From: Symsagittifera roscoffensis
Lineage: Eukaryota; Xenacoelomorpha; Acoela; Convolutidae
Assembly: GCF_963678635.1 (NCBI RefSeq)
Contig: NC_087067.1
Coordinates: 37,082,686 to 37,146,685, forward strand
DNA length: 64,000 bases
Reading direction: 5' to 3'
Below are positions 34,001 to 43,800 of the stretch, one piece after another. The position numbers and the translations under genes are program-made. Within the stretch, counting starts at the first letter, position 1. Each line of letters starts with the position of its first letter. The notes under the pieces are model-generated. The model did not search any database. It was not told where the DNA came from and worked only from the letters and a program-made list of their open reading frames with translations.

Positions 34001-36861
34001 TCATTACAAAAAACGCTTATCATAGAATTCCAAAATTGTCTCTATGGAAGATTGCTTGTCATCAGGGGCGGATCTAGGATTTTCTCGAGAGGGGGGGGCG
34101 GATTTTCAAAACACTTTTGAAAATTTTGTCTTCTTTTTAGCTCAACCAAACTGATTTTCTGAGCTCTCGCAAACCACTATAAAGACCATAATTTTACCAA
34201 ATTGTCTGCGCCGCAGGCAAATTTTCGGAAAAAAGGTTAAAAATAGGCGTTTTTTGGGCACTTTTTAAAAATTTTTCAAACAAAACACAACACCCAAAAC
34301 AAATTAGAGACAGAGAGCGCCGAGAGCGGTCTTTTTGCGGAACCTGCTTACAGTTAACAAAATACACAGTTTGGCCTCGTATTGGATGTAAGCTTTTTTT
34401 AAAGGAAGCAGTTGACTAAAAACCTCGATTAGCTCCATTTTAATAATGAGATTTCTGGATCTATTTAACAGTTACCTTTATTTCAAGAAAATGGAGTAAC
34501 TTTTGAGAAGATTAAGCTTGTAGTATTTTCGACCAATCAGAATGCAGCAAAGCGCGATTGATAAATAAAAGACTCTAGTGCTGTTTACTGCTTCTTATTT
34601 TCATAGGGGTGACAATTCTTTAAGAGACACTATAGGATGGGGGCAATTGTTAGCGCGGGTTGATCATAAATGCTACACATACAATTTTCATATATGGAAA
34701 AATGGTAATCATATATGTTTCATGCAAATCCATGTACAGAAAATTGCATGAAAGTTCTATGATTAGTGATTTTCATATATGGAAATTGTATGACTAGCAA
34801 TTTTCCAGGAACCAAAAAAAAATGTTTTCTTTAAAATTTAACTTCTCAAGGTTTTTATGATGCGATCGTAGCCGAACACAAGTGACACAAATCGTGGTTT
34901 ACTTAAAACTACGTTTCGTCAACAATGTTTCGACCGTCTTGCATTTACAAGGCTTAAAAAACGACCTGAATTGTCTAAGAGTTGACTTACACAAATACTA
35001 TACTGAAAGAATTAAACTTTTGAATTTTGGCTTAATTGTTTACAGATAATTTTCAAAATATAAGTTTTTGGTTAATCAGACATTAATCAAGGCATTCATA
35101 AAGATGCCATCCGAAAGTAATGAGCTTGAAGCGTTTCTATACGAAAAAGAGTCCTGGACTACATTGTGCACACAAAAAATTAAATTTTGCATGCGAACGT
35201 TTTTTTTGGAGAATGTTTGTTTGACTACAAAATTTGTTTTGCGGCTAAAAAAACAAAAAGTTTTTTTGGTCGATTTCAAAATAACTTGTCAAAATTTTTG
35301 TTGTCGCCATAAAAAATGCTAGTCATACAATTTTTATATATAGAATTTTTATGATTAACATTTGTTGACATAAATTTTTTTATTTAGTACGACACACTAA
35401 TTTTTATGCCAAAACAAGAAAAATCTGTTTTGAAAATTCGATGACACCATTTTAACAAAATGTATGAAATTTGTATGAGTCGTACTTTTTCATAGAATAG
35501 TATATGGAGTTGTACGATTAGCATTTTCTGTCTATAGAGGTCAACCCGTGAGGTAGATCAAACTTTATTTTAAACATATGAGCAACTTCGTCTAAAAAGT
35601 AACACTTAAAAAGCGTTTAAAAATTGGTTGGAAGGTAAGAAATATTAAAAATATTTAAAGAAGAAATTGTTCTTTATCAGTGTAGATTAGGGTTTAAATG
35701 GGTTGGATTGAGCTCAAAATTGAAATTTAAATGATCGTTGATCTTTTGACTGGGTTGACCACTTTCGAGACTCAACAGCTAATCTGAGCTTAAATTCACA
35801 TGCTTAGCAGCCACTTAGATGGAGTTTTCATCAGTCGACCAATTAATCACAGCTATAGCCCGAAAAAAAAACATTCAAACCAAGAACAATCGTAACCTGG
35901 ACCCAATTGGTCGCATACCTCAATAGTTGCCCTTGCAAAATTAAAATGATTCTCAATTATTTTAACTTAATAACATGCTAACCATGACCGAGTCCTTCAC
36001 AAAGTCGAATGAATCAGAAAAAACTATTTTCTAAGGTCATCAAGGCGTTTGCAGTAATGAAACAAGGGTTGAAACCATCAATTCTTCGCATACACCCACA
36101 TAGCGACAGGTTGCGTCGAGAGAACGATTGCAGAAGCATAAAAACTACGTTCTAAGATGCTTGAAAAAGAAAAAAACACGTCCTTAGAGGTAATTGACGA
36201 GAGAGCGCATGCAGCCCCATGTTTTTGAGTAAGCACTCCAATGTAAACTTCCTCATTCGAGGTACACCGTGATCGCGAGGCGAAGCAAATTTTACTAATC
36301 TTGACCAAAAAGCCCTTGGCTCAAAAACTTAATTTTAATTCTCTAAAATTAACCCTGAGAGTCTATAATCAAAAATCTGAACGTTGCGATAAGGAAAATG
36401 AAGGGAAAGCAGGAGCCATCCAGATGTGTGAGGGCAAAAGTGACCTCAATGTATGTCATCACAGCAAAGAACAATCCAATTGTGGTTGACAAATTCTCAG
36501 GGTGAAGGCCATGAAAGAAGCTATGGATTATATAAGAAAGATGTCAAACTAGAAATAAGAAGGCCTAAGCAATTAAGTTTCTTAAATTAAAAAGATGGCC
36601 ATTATTGTGTAAAAGACATTTTTAGAAAAAATAAGGATAACCTTTGTTTTCGAGTTTAATTCCCTAGATAAATGAAATCAGAATCTTTTGCGAAAACATA
36701 CCCAGGCTGTAGGTTTCTCCCTCAATCGTCAAATGGTAGTTGCGCGTGTCGAAAACAGTGGGCAAATAATCGTAGGCAAACTTGTCTTCGGTCAGCCGGA
36801 GCAGCAAACATGTTTTTCCTACTGTTCCATCTCCAACCAGCACACACTTAATTCTCTTCAT
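15833..36861 (-). CDS. Rho-family small GTPase, three exons, gene-level
   Basis: Joined on the minus strand, exons 36861-36702, 33974-33775 and 16060-15833 give a 195-residue protein, the usual Rho length. It has the P-loop GDGTVGKT (residues 10-17), the switch I effector stretch PTVFD, the switch II box [10 protein letters not shown], the G4 position as LKID (usual TKxD), the G5 box ECSAK, a polybasic tail KKKRKRR and the C-terminal prenylation box CIIL, whose final Leu predicts geranylgeranylation. Such proteins cycle between GTP and GDP at membranes to steer actin and polarity. Splice phases (1, then 0) match at both joins. The region between G4 and G5 is about 10-12 residues shorter than in Rac or RhoA, so the Rho insert helix seems missing unless a small phase-0 exon lies unseen in the 17.7-kb intron. 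I cannot say which Rho subfamily it is. Confidence 0.85.
16072..18395 (+). repeat. Tandem array of GTTCCGACT-family MITE units
   Basis: Five to six truncated units lie head to tail. Full 5' ends (GACTGCTCGTATCAGGGCGAAG..) occur at 16079, 16286, 17500 and 17899. Units lacking that end start at about 16825 and 17131. A complete unit is about 540 bases in this array, with ends GTTCCGACTGCC and ACTTTCGTATCGAAAGTCGGAAC. Units differ by 10-20 per cent. They contain small hairpins (CAGGGCGAAGCCCTG; GCGCGAAATATATCGCGC). The array is in the 3' end of the Rho-gene intron 2. No ORF is conserved between units. Confidence 0.8.
18396..18941 (+). other. Intronic stretch
   Basis: It begins with a C10 homopolymer (18410-18419) and continues as unique AT-rich DNA. 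The overlapping short frames on both strands near 18704-19009 arise from repeat sequence. Confidence 0.4.
18942..19473 (-). repeat. MITE of the GTTCCGACT family, inverted relative to the array
   Basis: It is an almost complete unit from GTTCCGTCTTTCGATACGAAAGT to GGCAGTCGGAACATTCAGGGC..GAGCAGTC. It lies about 550 bases from the plus-orientation array and so could pair with it as a long hairpin in the pre-mRNA. Confidence 0.8.
19474..20520 (+). other. Intronic stretch
   Basis: Unique AT-rich DNA with an AGTGCCGAAAATTTGAACA-like pair (19747-19785). It also has a short family remnant GGGCTTTGGCCTGATATATGAGC (20167). No exon is recognisable. Confidence 0.4.
20521..20741. repeat. Foldback element with ~75-bp arms
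   Basis: Bases 20521-20602 and 20669-20741 are inverted copies (for example TTTGTTCACTGACTGA against TTCAGTCAGTGAACAAA) around a 66-base spacer. The arms match at about four bases in five, and the right arm runs straight into the truncated BEL/Pao copy. Confidence 0.75.
20755..23174 (-). mobile_element. BEL/Pao retrotransposon, truncated copy 1
   Basis: On the minus strand this reads from the end of RT ([18 protein letters not shown], then [12 protein letters not shown]), through RNase H ([30 protein letters not shown]), into an integrase with a [13 protein letters not shown] zinc region and a C-terminal [14 protein letters not shown] block typical of BEL/Pao, ending at the stop 20877-20879 after [10 protein letters not shown]. 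Frameshifts and stops occur throughout. It begins abruptly inside RT at 23174 and has no gag. About 125 bases of the 3' terminal block remain at 20755-20880. Confidence 0.85.
23175..23643 (-). repeat. BEL/Pao 3' terminal block (probable LTR plus pol tail)
   Basis: This block lies directly after the pol stop of copy 2 (minus orientation, stop at 23534). It recurs almost unchanged at 31982-32448, and its end segment recurs at 20755-20990. In two copies it ends at the same point (..GA|TTTGAAACTGCACCG), as expected for an element terminus. The tandem words GTATGCAACTATAGTTCAAACTTGT and ATATGCAACTATAGTTCAAACTTGT (23459-23510) are a direct repeat inside it. A matching 5' LTR in front of gag was not found. 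Confidence 0.6.
25293..26009 (-). pseudogene. BEL/Pao RT/RNase H segment, longest open piece
   Basis: The 238 codons begin at the second half of the RT catalytic box (MDDYLDSI). They continue with [12 protein letters not shown], a linker, the thumb/connection block [19 protein letters not shown] and the RNase H start [18 protein letters not shown]. This order is specific to BEL/Pao pol. The preceding codon is a stop, so the frame is not functional. Confidence 0.8.
27586..29782 (-). pseudogene. BEL/Pao gag remnants
   Basis: Pieces in several frames line up with BEL gag. A Lys-rich N-terminal part (29782-29570, [13 protein letters not shown]) and a coiled segment (29199-28978, [16 protein letters not shown]) come first. 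A Ser/Asn-rich linker follows (28599-28171). The conserved block [36 protein letters not shown] lies at 27740-27600. No zinc knuckle is clear. Confidence 0.65.
29801..30945 (+). other. Intronic stretch beyond the BEL copy
   Basis: No BEL LTR is recognisable where a 5' LTR should be. Between 30560 and 30930 there is a GC-richer segment with pyrimidine-purine tracts and a 67-codon minus frame; neither carries a family motif. Confidence 0.35.
30946..31765. mobile_element. TIR element built of GAGCGGTTTTT repeats
   Basis: The left end CCCGAGTCGAGAT (30948-30960) and right end ATCTCGACCCGGG (31755-31767) are inverted copies. Both flanks inside are dense in GAGCGGTTTTTGAGCGG and its complement CCGCTCAAAAACCGCTC (30975-31160 and 31563-31755), so each arm folds on itself as well as on the other. 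The centre (about 31200-31515) belongs to a different repeat family, apparently inserted. No ORF. Confidence 0.65.
31200..31515 (+). repeat. ATACAATTTTCATATATGG repeat family, short copy
   Basis: It contains TCATACAATTTTCATATATGGAAATT and ends with AGCATTTTCGGTTTATGGATGTCAACCCGGG. Both landmarks recur in the longer copy at 34658-35552. It lies inside the GAGCGG element. Confidence 0.6.
31982..32448 (-). repeat. BEL/Pao 3' end fragment (third copy)
   Basis: It matches 23175-23643 nearly base for base, including the last ~110 bases of pol, then changes abruptly to GGATTCCGC-containing DNA. It is a 3' fragment of the same BEL family in the same orientation. Confidence 0.75.
32449..33774 (+). 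other. Intronic stretch before exon 2
   Basis: It holds scattered GGATTCCGC/GGATTCCAC words (32445-32745 and 33295-33350), like the dense cluster at 60.3-60.9 kb. There is a GT-rich pyrimidine tract near 32930-33000, a TATATATAATC run, and a (GAT)n microsatellite at 33746-33763 just inside intron 2. No exon. Confidence 0.4.
33775..33974 (-). CDS. Rho-family GTPase exon 2
   Basis: It encodes [20 protein letters not shown], then [10 protein letters not shown] and [11 protein letters not shown], up to VVLAALK. The acceptor is CGCTTAG (33976-33975). The donor is CTCAAG|GTAAGA. Upstream in-frame TGA (33986-33984) shows the exon cannot begin earlier. Phase 1 in, phase 0 out. Confidence 0.85.
34063..34300 (+). 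repeat. hAT-like MITE terminus
   Basis: CAGGGGCGGATCTAGGATTTT at 34063 is the kind of terminus seen on many hAT non-autonomous elements in invertebrates (family knowledge). It is followed by a G8 run and the GCGCCGCAGGCAAATTT block also found inverted at 11.7 kb. The matching right end (..ATCCGCCCCTG) is not visible, so the copy is probably truncated. Confidence 0.45.
34658..35552. repeat. MITE with GCGGGTTGA/TCAACCCGT ends
   Basis: The left end GCGGGTTGATCAT..ATGCT and right end AGCATTTTCTG..GGTCAACCCGT are inverted. Inside are multiple CATACAATTTTCATATATGG words in both orientations. Frames at 35068-35322 and its complement are low-complexity and not genes. It lies in intron 1 of the Rho-type gene. 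Confidence 0.55.
35560..36700 (+). other. Rest of intron 1
   Basis: Unique sequence with no motif-bearing frame. The splice donor of exon 1 is at 36701-36700. Confidence 0.4.
36702..36861 (-). CDS. Rho-family GTPase exon 1
   Basis: It starts at ATG 36861 ([20 protein letters not shown]), spans the P-loop and switch I, and ends at ETYSL plus one base before the donor G|GTATGT. The start is fixed by family length: P-loop Gly at residue 10, as in Rho and Rac. Confidence 0.9.
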
Positions 36862-36869
36862 GATTGTTC

Positions 36870-38018
36870 ACACGGTCGGTGTTCAATTTAGCCCAACACC
36901 GAATCCGAACTGACGCTAAGCATGAGTTTTGTGTCTAGTCTGCTTAATAATTTCTGAAGGATTGTTCTTGTTTATTTTTAGCAAAAAGATTCAGACAAAT
37001 TATATGAACAGAACATATTTTCTCGTGCTTTCGTTAGAACACATACGGTGATGTAAAGAATTAAAACATATATGGTGGTATATAGATAACCTTTCTGTAC
37101 ATAAATATACGCTCATGACCAGAAAACTACGTTACATAAAAATCTTAAATTCGTTTTCGAGTGATTCATTGGATATTTTTTCACAAATCCTTGAATTCAC
37201 TCAAGAGAACACCAAAAAGACATTTTTGGAAAACCTCTGAAATAAAATTGCAGAAAAAAATTGAAGCGAATTACAGTTATATTATATACTTTCAGAAAAA
37301 CAGTCTAAATGGGCAGGTTTTTTTCAATGCTGGCAATTCCGAATTTTCCAACATGAAAAATTTCATGAAAGTAAGCGTTGTCCCCCAGTGGATAAAAAAT
37401 GGGATGAGACACACAAAAGACGCGAAGTAATTTAGCAAACAACAGCACAGAAAAAATAAAAATTGAAAAAACAGTTTTTTTAAATGTTTATGAGGGTCAG
37501 TTTACAGAGAGAGGGGCAGTCGAATCTGAGAACAACCTTGAAGTAGAACTTGGGAAAACTCATGATAGATGGCAGTCATGTGAAAAGACAAGAAGATACA
37601 GTCTCGGACACATCAGTGACTTTTTAGGCCATCTTAGGAAATTTGAAAAACTTACCAGGGTGGAACTGCTTTCACCTGAAAACAAAGTTGACATACACTA
37701 CTCTAAATGAACAGCGATTGTGATTTGACGTGAAATTGTCAAATCTTCGCAAATTAAACCTTAACAAATATGCAATTTAGCAGAGGCTTCCGACTCTTTA
37801 GAATTGATTTTTTGACTTATATGTATGCAAGGAAGGATACTGTGCTCGAGTGAAGGCGAAGCCTCGAGCTTAATCAGTTTTCATGAAAGCCAGCAAAACT
37901 ATGCTGCCAAAGCGAAAGTAGTTGAAACTAAATTACAATACAAGGTCATACCGGTCGTAATTGACCCAGCAAGTAAGTAAAAAGGCAGCACAAACAAGTT
38001 AGTAAAAATCAACAGACG
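36870..38018 (-). other. 5' flank of the Rho-type gene
   Basis: It should contain the promoter. I see no clear TATA box at a sensible distance and no conserved element. A CTCGAGTGAAGGCGAAGCCTCGAG near-palindrome lies at 37845-37868. Weak frames only. Confidence 0.35.
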
Positions 38019-38273
38019 TGTTGCATAGAATATGTCATACCGCTACGTATGAATGAAAAAAGAGCCCACAGGGTTTGGCAAACTAGCTTGGTAACTTAGA
38101 AAAGAATGAAAAAGCAGCTGAAAGATAATCTGTTAGTCTTTGCTCTGAGCGTTCTATGCTCTATGGTTTCGGTCTGGCCGTGTTGTTCAAGGTCGGTAGA
38201 TAATATAGATAATGTAGATATATAAGCATAGAAATATATAAAACAACTGGTTGATGTCAATCCGGCCGGATGA
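38019..38273 (-). repeat. Probable 3' LTR of the older gypsy copy
   Basis: On the minus strand a purine tract (AAGAGAGGGGAA, 38285-38274) is followed at once by TGTCATCCGGCCGGATTGACA. The inner end at 38273 is firm. The outer end (a TG at about 38019 on the plus strand) is a guess, because no second LTR copy survives. A TATATAA run at 38238-38244 could be the promoter. Confidence 0.5.
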
Positions 38274-40428
38274 CATTCCCCTCTCTTGCTTTGAATTGAA
38301 TTTTGAGTCTCGTTGGGACTATAATGAGTTTTTTCAGAATTGAGTTTTGAGTCCCCGTGGGACTAGTAGTACTATTTAATTTTGTTCACTTCCTGCTGAC
38401 TTTTCCGCTTCCTCACTCTGCTTCGTCTTGATTGAATCGTTCTCCTCGTCTTCCTCGTCTTGTTGCTTCTCGTGCATCTCTGTGGTGTTGAAATGGTCTT
38501 GAGCCGCCGCTTCCTCCTGGCCTTTCACATCACTATCAGTGTATGCCTCGATTTCGTTTGCTATGTCCTGTACTTGGTTGGTCTTTCTTCTGTTTTTACG
38601 GGCTTTCGGTCAAAGATATAAGGTCCAACACGTTAATTTTTTTCACGTTGACTGATAGTTTCGATGGTTTCTATGAATTTAATACATGTAATGAATTCAG
38701 GTGATTTCTCTTGGAAACTCATCTGATGAGTGAAGCTCTTAACGCTGTTAGGTTGGCTACATCTTTTTTGAGCAGGCCGAAGTTGAGGTGGCTTTTCGGG
38801 GGATGTTATTGTGAATTTCTTCTGTGATTCAATGTTTACTATTGGGTTGGGGTTTCCAATGCCTTTGTCTGTGTTGTTTGTCTCGCCCGTGTTGATCTTC
38901 GCGTTGGCTCTCTTTGGTACTGTGGCAGTTGCTTTATCTTCTTGACGTTGATGCGTTTGGAGGAGGTTGCGTGTTCTCGAACGTGGTCAATGACCAGTCC
39001 TCACTCTATGAAGGAGCCGGGTCCTTTGCTTTCCTTTTATTCTGATAGTTTGAAGGTCATGCCCCTTGCTTGACTTGAAGTTGGTTTCGCTTTGCGCTTT
39101 TCATTTCAATTCTGACTCGGAGTCTCCAAGGGTTTGCCGTTCCTTTCGGGACAGTTTTCTGGGCAGCCCCATATTCTAATTTTCCGTGACATTGGATGTT
39201 GGAGCGCATTCGGTTTTTCTATGTAAAAATCGTAAACATGGACACGTACGTCTTGTAGACTTGTATGTAGGTCACTTAATCGTGAGTGTCTAGGTTTTGG
39301 GATTTGGGGCAAAAGCGATCCACTGCTTCTGAACAATCTAGTTTGTTTGCCTCGTGTTTGTACACAAGGCGTGTGCGGCGTGTATGTTTGTATTTTTCTG
39401 TCTTTTGTTTTGTATTTTTGTTCGAATGTTTTTTATTCTTTTACTGTTGTGGCGAGTTTAACCAATATTTGGCTACGAGTGTATGTGTTTCTTAGTGTTT
39501 ATGTTGACTTGGGTTTGTGTTTCTTTGAACCTAGAATCTAGGCCTTCTTTTTATCTTCATCTAGCTGTTTAAATTGTGCATTATCTCTGCGGGGAGTGAG
39601 GGTTGCATTATCAAATTTTTCGATCTACACAAGCTTGTTTTGCGTTTTCCCAGTTTAGAAAATTTTGTGAACTATTAATCGCTACTTTTAATAAGGGAGT
39701 GTTTGGTTTTTGTTCCATATGGGCTTGGAAGGGGGGGGGTTTTGTGACTCCGTGCAGAGTTTTTCTACTTGTGTTTATGATTTCTGCGACATCAGACGTG
39801 GGTTTAAATGGGGGGTGCTATCTATTTGCACGCAATACTCCCAACCCACGTTTCAGCACTTGTAACATCCGTTCAACTACCTCAGTGGATCTATGATCGT
39901 CTACCGGGGCAAATACGAAGTTTATGTTAATTGTTTGCGGAAGAACGTTTGCGCTAGGTCACACCCTAACTTTCATGGGACACCGTCTTTCGTTATACAT
40001 CTTTGCATGAATTTTATGGCAACATCCGAGGTTTTATCTGTAATAAAATATTGCCGTTGGGACCGGCGACTAAAATGTAAGCGTCTTTTTTAATTCATCC
40101 GGTAGGGGTCCCGCGAAACCTGATTGAACCTCCTTTTTTGGCTCGACTGCTATTCTATTAGAAACGATTTTCATTTACTTAGTGCTTGTTTCAAGTTTTT
40201 TACCTTGTTCAGTGCAATAACGGCAGCTGTGTGCCATTAGGACTATGGTTCTGTGTATGGGTGGAAACCATATGTTCTTACACAAGTCAAGCATTGCGAC
40301 TGCTGCAGGGTGCGTGAATTTCAGGCTGTCGAGGATTGTTTGCTTGAGTTGCTGTGGTATAATAAGTGTCTCGTTTATTAGTAGGATTTCAACCTTGACA
40401 TACAGGTGATTGCTTATATTGTACTAGT

Positions 40429-40766
40429 TGTTAAAAAAAATAGGATAACACTCGTGGTTGATTAAGAGTGGGTAACTTAAACTAAGACTAGATTAAGACT
40501 AAGGTTGGGTAAGATTCCTACAGTAAAATGTAGGCTTTTATTTAAGACTAAATAAAAGACGATGATTGCTAACTAAAGTAAAAGAAGTTAAAAAGATTGA
40601 ATTAGATTTCTGTTGATTTGTTGCATATCACAAAAGATAAAGAACAAATTCCAAGTCTACCAAAAGCCGTTGCGCTTTCGGCAGGTGTATATAAATTCAT
40701 AACGTAAAAGTCAACGATCAGTAAAGCTCAGAGGTTAAACGATCAAACATTATTAAAACATTTCAC
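40429..40766 (-). repeat. 3' LTR of the gypsy element
   Basis: It starts TGTTAAAA and ends TTTCACA on the plus strand. It matches 47697-48034 with roughly 96 per cent identity by eye. On the minus strand it contains TTTATATACACC (TATA-like) and AAGCCTACATTTTACTGTAGG. The adjacent GCGGGGAA just inside (40774-40767) is the polypurine tract. Confidence 0.9.
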
Positions 40767-41533
40767 ATTCCCCGCGAAAATTTATTTAAAACCTATTACT
40801 TTCGCCTCGCAAAAGAAGTATTTGGGCGCTGGGTTGAATGAACAAGTGGGCTCGTTGGCCAAGACCCCAAAAGTGAGTCCAATTTAAAAGAAGACAGTAA
40901 TCTCAACAAAGCACCGAGGACCATGAAAGCATGTTTCCTAATGACCAAAAATTTAAAGCACGGTTAGCAGGTCGAAGGAACGGGTGTACGGGTCGGAGGA
41001 GACCGCACAAACGGGCCCGATGGACTGGAAGAAGTTTTCTTTAACTAACAACTTAAAAGAAAAAAAAAACAAAGCACCTTGGATCAAATAGCATGTTTCG
41101 TCAGGCGAAATTAAATGTAATTCAATTACTTTAGCTGAGCAAAGAACTGAAACTGAAATAGCGCTGGGGTAGGTGAGGCAGAAGGGTAGGCAGGGTAATA
41201 TCCCCACAGACAGGCCCAATTTAGGAAAGGGTAGTACTATAATGGATAGGTCTAATAATTATCCAGTGGTAGCACCCAATGGGTGATAGAGAATTTAACC
41301 TCATCGAAAGCGAGGTTATGGGGCTCAATTTAAAATTTTTAGTGTTGCCAGAAATAATCTAAAATTTCTGGCGTTTTATGCCAGCACTGAGAGTTTATAT
41401 AACTCTAAAGGCGTCATAATGTTACGTAGCATTCAACAATAGACAGAATACTAGGGTACTAAAAGTTTGTTTTAATAGAGTTTCTGAAAGTTTCTGAAAG
41501 TTTTTAATAGCATCTAGACTGATCTTCCTACTT
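40767..41533 (-). other. Non-coding 3' region of the gypsy element
   Basis: It lies between the last ORF and the 3' LTR. It contains a small hairpin AACCTCATCGAAAGCGAGGTT (41298-41318) and a second around GCCAGAAATAATCTAAAATTTCTGGC. No coding signature. Confidence 0.5.
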
Positions 41534-42618
41534 CTAATTCGCTTCCCGATTTGCAGCTTTGTTGATTCTCCTTAACTCCTCCAGCGTCATTGGCCGTCCT
41601 AAGAGTTCTATCGCCGAAATGATAAAGGAAGTGTTCAGCCAGTCCGGGTCAAGTACAATGGAAGCAGATGTTGAATAAGAGGTTTCGGAGGGTAGGCCCG
41701 ATGGGTTGAATTGAGTGGTACAGACCTCAGGACTAAATTTGACCTTCTTGCGAGGAGTATGTTGGTCAGCTGCTACCGAGGGCTTCGAATCACTTGGGTA
41801 CACAGAGCTCTCTTACCGCAAATGAACTATAGTGGGACGCGAAGATGAGGGTGATGTTAAGGTCTTAAGTCCACAAAGTCAACTTGATGGCTTTTCATTT
41901 CGACGGTAGTTGCTTCTATCATTGTGTAAGCTGGGGGAGTAATAGGTGAACCAAATGTTGAGCCGTCCTGATTTTCATCTGTTAAATCGACTACACTGGT
42001 AAACGCTCTCTCACCTAGCATCTTGGGAGGCTGTCTAGTTCGCATAGGTCTGGTGTTCTGTCGTGTAAAGATCTCTGGCAGTTTCTTCGAGGGCGGTGAT
42101 TTCACCGGAGATGACGCTTTCCTCTTAGCGGTACCGGACAGTTTCGGTTTTTTAGTGGCAAGGTCAGTGTATGGTTGCTTAGTTTCCGCCTCCGCCATGG
42201 CGATTGGCTCTACACTAATCTCGGTAGGTTCCCCTTCAGGATTCTCCGGAAGAAACGGCTTTTCTTGATTCGATTGATCGGCCTCCTCAATAGTGTCCAG
42301 GAAAACCAACTGCGGGGTCACCTGTGGGTCTCTTTCATTATCACCTGAATCCAAGTCGATCAGGGGAATTTTATCCAACTCGACCTTCTGTTCGACATGA
42401 TCCGGTATTTCTGGCTTACGATCTGTTCTGTCGGAGATTAGGTGTTCCTCCGATTTTGTAACTTCAAGTGATGTTTTATCCTTAAGGTTTTTTAGTGAAA
42501 TTAGGTCGCTGGCGTTATCGTCTGATATCTCTCCATATGATTCGTTCATCGTTCCAGGTTCATTATCACAACTTTTTCGATGGTCGGGGGTTACCCGACG
42601 GGCTTGATTCTTGGTCAC
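41534..42618 (-). pseudogene. Gypsy 3' acidic ORF region, broken
   Basis: Two pieces (42618-41857 and 41803-41534, different frames) encode a hydrophilic, Ser/Pro/Glu-rich protein. It contains an acidic first half, a basic stretch with SPVKSPPSKK, and RPMRTRQPPKMLGE, which resembles the basic tail found after integrase in many gypsy pols. No membrane segment is visible, so it is unlikely to be an envelope. Possibly it is the C-terminal extension of pol rather than a separate gene. Confidence 0.55.
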
Positions 42619-42972
42619 TTTCGAGGCCTATTGGGATTCTTAATCTCTTCCTCTGTCCTTCTTCCTCTCTGCGAAGAGTTTCCATAGAGCTGTTCATGGC
42701 CGCGTTCCGCCTCGCTATATCAAGCTCTTCGAATTTCGACTGGAGGTTTCTTTTCTTTTGCGTCGTTCTTGAACTTTTAAACCCGACATTTCTCTGCGGT
42801 TTTGCAGTTTTCCTCAGTCCTTTAGTTGCGTAGAATCTAACTAATTGATCTCGTTTTCTCGGGCTGGGTTTCTTCTGAGTGAGTTGTCTTTTAATAGCTA
42901 AATCAGATTTACGTATTACGTATCCTTGAGTACTCTATAGAAAGGTTCACTTTTCGTTCTATCTTGGACTTT

Positions 42973-43800
42973 TCAATAAATAGTGGTCTTACCCGGCGGG
43001 TTGTTCAGTATTGAGTCCTTTATGCCCAAGGCATCTCGTTTTTCTGCCCGAGAGAGCACTTTTACTGGGGATCCAGCACTGGTTGGTACGTATCTCACTG
43101 CATTGGAGATATCCTCCGAGGATGAGGAGTTTTCGTCAACGTCTCCGTCTTCTATATCGTCAGGGGCGTCCCAGTCGTGTCTTCGCTCTCGGCTCATGAG
43201 TTTTTTGCCCTTATCTATACATAACAAATTTTGTTCCAATCAAGGTTATTTGAAGAGGGTGCTTTGACCAAATTATGCCAGATGGTGTTTGGGGATCTAC
43301 CGAAATGTGCTTCGAAGGGAGAGCAGTTAAGCGACTGTTGAGTTACCGTTCTTAAGCATTTTATTATTTTCAGAAGTGCAGATTCCAGCAAAGGTTTTGG
43401 ACGTTCTTGTGCCATAACCAAGAGTCTTTCCTTAATGGTTCTGATTAAGCGTTCCACTAGTCCGGTAGCTCTATGATCACCCACTGGGCTAAATATCACT
43501 TTTATGTTGTGTTCGTGGCAGAATTCTCTGACTTCCTTGGAGATAAAACCAGATCCCTGATCTGTTCTAATGGTTCTAGGTATCCCATGTAGAGCAATGT
43601 ATTTACTAAGGAAGTTTATGATAGATTTTGCCGATGTGCTGGATGTTATTTGAGCTGATGGGAATTTTGAAAATCTATCCACAGACACCAATATGTATTT
43701 TTTGTTCCCCATACTAAAGGTAACGGACCGGCGAAATCTAATTCCATTTCTTGGTTTGGCTCTTCGACCGTTGGAAGTTTCCCTAGGGTATTGTGATTTA
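42973..43800 (-). pseudogene. Gypsy integrase core and C-terminal region
   Basis: It contains the DDE core: a first Asp in LDFAGPL (frame 0), then after a one-base shift near 43715-43725 the block KYILVSVDRFSKFP, TDQGSGF with the second Asp, and GLVERLIRTIKE with the catalytic Glu. The shifted frame ends at 43215-43217. Another frame shift restores a downstream block (SRERRHDWDAPDD to NNPPGKTTIY). Confidence 0.8.

Noticed and set aside
42023-42833. Plus-strand frames inside the gypsy element
   Set aside because: Antisense to the acidic 3' ORF, which has the more credible composition and orientation.
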